The translations under genes were made by a program, and so were the position numbers. Shown here in pieces: positions 62,401-64,000 of a stretch of 64,000 nucleotides of DNA. Origin of the DNA: Tuberibacillus calidus DSM 17572 (GTDB taxonomy: Bacteria; Bacillota; Bacilli; Bacillales; Sporolactobacillaceae); the NCBI RefSeq assembly GCF_000430685.1, contig NZ_AUMM01000008.1, forward strand, positions 1 to 64,000, read 5' to 3'. Every line of letters begins with the position of its first letter. Positions within the stretch are counted from its first letter, which is position 1. The notes beneath the pieces were generated by a model. It worked only from the letters and a program-made list of their open reading frames with translations, was not told where the DNA came from and made no database searches.

Positions 62401-63020
62401 ATGTTTACTACGGTCTTGCCTTGCAAATGCTTGCCTATTTGGATGTCGTGTTAACGCATTCGAAAACATGGCTTGGTGTAGACAGCGAACCGGCGGGTGT
62501 CCTCTATTTCCATGTTCATAATCCGATGTTATCGGTTTCCGAAGCGTTAACGGATGAGGACATTGAAAAGGAGCTTTTCAAAAAGTTTAAAATGAAAGGC
62601 TTGATCTTAAAAGACGAGGATGTCGTCCAGCTTATGGATCAAACCCTTGATAAGGGTGTTTCCTCAATGGTGATCCCCGCCGCTATTAAAAAGGATGGCA
62701 CGTTCAAGGCTAACTCCAAATTGGCGAGCCGGGAAGACTTTCAAATGCTTCGTCGCCATGTCCGGGATGTGATGACCCGGGCCGGCTCAGAGATTACCGA
62801 TGGCGTCGTCGATATTGCGCCGTACAAGATGGGGGAAGCTACCCCTTGTCGGTTTTGTGCGTTTAAACCGGTTTGCCAATTCGATCAATCCCTGGTAGAA
62901 AATCAATTCAGGGTGCTGAAAAAAGAGAATGACGAGGCGATTTATGAAAAAATGAGACAAAAACTGAGTGAAAAAATCGAGAAGAAAGGGGGCGAGGACG
63001 GTGACCGGAACGACCGCTAA
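59481..63020 (+). CDS. addB: ATP-dependent helicase/nuclease subunit B
   Basis: The 1179-residue subunit of the AddAB double-strand break repair complex has Walker A GRSGTGKT at 8-15, a non-canonical helicase core, and a C-terminal RecB-type nuclease (VVGRIDRVDK... LLRIIDYKSSEKDI). The 4Fe-4S cysteines are one in FNGCPFAQFSSYG (about 800) and three in TPCRFCAFKPVCQFD near 1125-1135. GGAGTGAAA precedes ATG 59481; GTG 59472 is a weaker alternative. addA starts within its last 20 bases. The pair recognises Chi and prepares ends for RecA. Confidence 0.97.
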   Translation: MALRLVIGRSGTGKTHLCFKEVEEKLINEPDGAPLIYIVPDQMTFHTEYAFATLPNLSGMTRLNVYSFSRFSLRVLERMGGVTRTHLTTAGLAMMLRKIIENRKSELKVFKKAADQRGFYTLLQQTISEFKRYCLTPDDIARRQKQLAEDGREDEAILIDKLHDLYLIYNDFEKALLGKYVDSDDYLNLAASKIPMWDELKNAEVYIDGFDSFTPQEFTVIAALLQTVKRVTVTLTLDRIYEGRTPNDLTLFRTTAKACVKLLNLVEEEGILCEEPVICEGNRKLKFEGLRALEKNFEKRPYVIGPVDGSVKIVEAVNRREEIEACAREILQLVRDEGYRYRDLAVLTRDLSGYRELVETIFVDYGIPLFIDQKRVMHHHPLIELIRSSLDAIVQNWRYEAVFRAFKTDLFYPLGDDIQKWREDVDLLENYVLAFGIHGQHWRTKEAWIYREYRGLDERDVPQSKQEKAKQKELNRIRMSLSDPLLQLEQKIKRARTVRDQAFELYRFLEGLNIPEKMERLRDQAEKEGRLDEAREHDQVWKAVIDLLDQLVEAAGRERMSLEQFTRILDTGLEELRFALVPPALDQVLVGQIDRTRTSGIRVAFILGVNEGILPQKPHEDGLLSDNDREQLSERQVELAPNAREQLLHEEYFIYRAFSTPSDCLYLSYPLASEAGDSLMPSPIIHRLEKMFPGLIPVFVSGEPYEVPEEEQWPFVVPSMRTINHTASLLRRYQKGYPLSELWWGVYNWFIQTPEWRKRTMKVLSSRFYENKEEKLSRELAEALYGREIQASVSRMELFNGCPFAQFSSYGLRLKEREVFRLEAPDIGQLFHAALRKMTEILTSQNRLWADLTKAECESLAYEVIEQLAPRLQREILLSSARFHYLKRKLRNTVSRSAWALTRQAKASGFSPVALEVPFGPGKDLPPLQFTLPNGVKMEVVGRIDRVDKGKTSQGTLLRIIDYKSSEKDIKLSDVYYGLALQMLAYLDVVLTHSKTWLGVDSEPAGVLYFHVHNPMLSVSEALTDEDIEKELFKKFKMKGLILKDEDVVQLMDQTLDKGVSSMVIPAAIKKDGTFKANSKLASREDFQMLRRHVRDVMTRAGSEITDGVVDIAPYKMGEATPCRFCAFKPVCQFDQSLVENQFRVLKKENDEAIYEKMRQKLSEKIEKKGGEDGDRNDR

Positions 63021-64000
63021 ACCAGCAGGGAGCCAATGGACGGATGATCAATGGCAGGCGATTGTCGAAAAGGGTGACAACATTCTCGTAGCCGCTGCTG
63101 CCGGTTCCGGGAAAACCGCGGTGCTTGTCGAAAGGATTATCAAACGCATCACCGACCCAAAGGATCCCGTTGATATTGATCGCTTGTTGGTCGTAACGTT
63201 TACAAACGCGGCAGCCGCAGAAATGCGCGTGCGCATCGGCCAAGCATTGGAGCGGGAACTCAATAAAGATCCTGGGAACTTAAGGCTGCGCGACCAATTA
63301 ACGCTGCTCAATAAAGCCAACATTACAACATTCCACGCTTTTTGCATGGCTGTTGTCCGCCGCTACTATTATCAACTTGATATTGACCCTGCCTTTCGCG
63401 TCATCGATGATGCGGAAAGCTTGCTTCTTAGAGAAGAAGTGCTGGAAGGATTATTGGAAGATCACTACCAGGCTGATGACAAAGAAAGCTTTTACAACCT
63501 CGTCGACCGGTATTCCAATGACCGAAGCGATACTCAACTCATGGCTTTAGTGCAAAAAATTTATGATTTCTCACGCAGCCATCCATGGCCGGATCATTGG
63601 TTGGATCAAGTGAAGGCTTTCTACCAGACGGAAGGGATCACGTCCGTCGATGAATTGCCATGGACGGCTGATGTGAAAAAGAGCGTTCGGGAAGAATGCC
63701 GGGGACTTTTGTCCATGGTTGATAACGGTGAGCAAATCGCCAATGAACCCGGTGGCCCTTACCCTTATATCGACAACTTTGCCCAAGACCGAGAACTCAT
63801 ATTGCAAATCATCGACGCTTCCATGGGGCCTTGGGAAGAGTTATATCATGTTTTTTCGGCGTTGTCTTTTTCAAAACTGAAACCATGTAAGGGTGACGAC
63901 TTTGATGAGGAACTGAAACAACGCGCCAGTGACATTCGAAAAAAGGTCAAAGATCGGTTGAATAAGCTGAAAGAAGAATTGTTCTCTCAAACACCAGAAC
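63001..64000 (+). CDS. addA: ATP-dependent helicase/nuclease subunit A, N-terminal part
   Basis: A frame starting at GTG 63001 is open to the window end (333 codons). The product begins VTGTTAKPAGSQWTDDQWQA, then Walker A AAAAGSGKTA at about 31-40, VVTFTNAAAAEMRVRIG (motif Ia) and ITTFHAFCMAVVRRYYYQLD (motif Ic/Id), all UvrD/Rep-type and typical of AddA. GGGGGCGAGG precedes the GTG, which overlaps addB by 20 bases, so translation is coupled. The rest of the protein, including the nuclease domain, lies beyond the window. Confidence 0.96.
   Translation, partial: MTGTTAKPAGSQWTDDQWQAIVEKGDNILVAAAAGSGKTAVLVERIIKRITDPKDPVDIDRLLVVTFTNAAAAEMRVRIGQALERELNKDPGNLRLRDQLTLLNKANITTFHAFCMAVVRRYYYQLDIDPAFRVIDDAESLLLREEVLEGLLEDHYQADDKESFYNLVDRYSNDRSDTQLMALVQKIYDFSRSHPWPDHWLDQVKAFYQTEGITSVDELPWTADVKKSVREECRGLLSMVDNGEQIANEPGGPYPYIDNFAQDRELILQIIDASMGPWEELYHVFSALSFSKLKPCKGDDFDEELKQRASDIRKKVKDRLNKLKEELFSQTPE

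Overview
The window is chromosomal DNA of an endospore-forming member of the Bacillales (Firmicutes), moderate in GC. The evidence is AGGAGG-type ribosome binding sites, the menF-D-H-B-E order, fabL, sigma-54 (sigL), addBA, an FMN riboswitch on ribU, a DUF1657 gene with a sigma-G-like promoter, and YjcZ-type small spore proteins with sigma-K-like promoters. Assignment to a genus is not possible by reading alone; a lineage near Sporolactobacillaceae or Bacillaceae is a guess.

Layout. 1-5.4 kb: tail of an unknown gene, then an operon of a FlK-like thioesterase, an amino-acid dehydrogenase whose specificity residues read as phenylalanine (not leucine) dehydrogenase, and E1-alpha, E1-beta and E2 of a 2-oxoacid dehydrogenase complex without its own E3. 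5.4-10.2 kb: zinc-ribbon protein, two genes built from three copies of one unassigned domain behind a sigma-K-like promoter, a cupin regulator divergent from azlCD, and a CAAX-type M48 protease. 10.2-12.5 kb: AT-richer insert-like segment with an ABC-2 exporter. 12.5-21.5 kb: dinB-like, rpiA, DUF1657, aldehyde dehydrogenase, acyl-CoA thioesterase, CocE hydrolase, a YjcZ peptide, and ribU with its riboswitch. 21.5-31.4 kb: mntH with an MntR-like operator, then divergent menA and menFDHBE. 31.4-39.5 kb: MFS and RND exporters, TetR, a DMT permease, sigL and a CDGSH protein. 39.8-49.1 kb: ABC exporter with a NEW3 membrane protein, ECF sigma/anti-sigma, sodC, a pterin dehydratase, fabL, copCD, and a Pro/Gly/Tyr-rich spore-type protein. 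49.2-64 kb: nucleobase permease, OsmC, DedA-like protein, KtrB, NhaC-like antiporter, Dps, PpiB, GNAT, Tag, sulfurtransferase, addB and the start of addA (cut by the window edge).

The most unusual material is non-coding. Three intergenic loci (about 14.3-14.9, 33.0-33.7 and 49.2-49.6 kb) carry tandem arrays of one diverged repeat with a period of exactly 155 bp at seven of eight steps examined in the two long arrays and two terminal steps, and 153 bp in the short one. Each unit contains alternating copies of GCCATTTTGG and its reverse complement, so neighbouring copies can pair in mutually exclusive ways. Each array lies beside transcription terminators. A second, shorter family of about 100-bp repeats follows terminators at 5.4, 13.1 and 15.6 kb. 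Two terminator-like inverted repeats (23.35-23.44 and 55.56-55.65 kb) contain internal segments of about 72-74 nt instead of a normal loop. None of these can be matched by eye to a known family.
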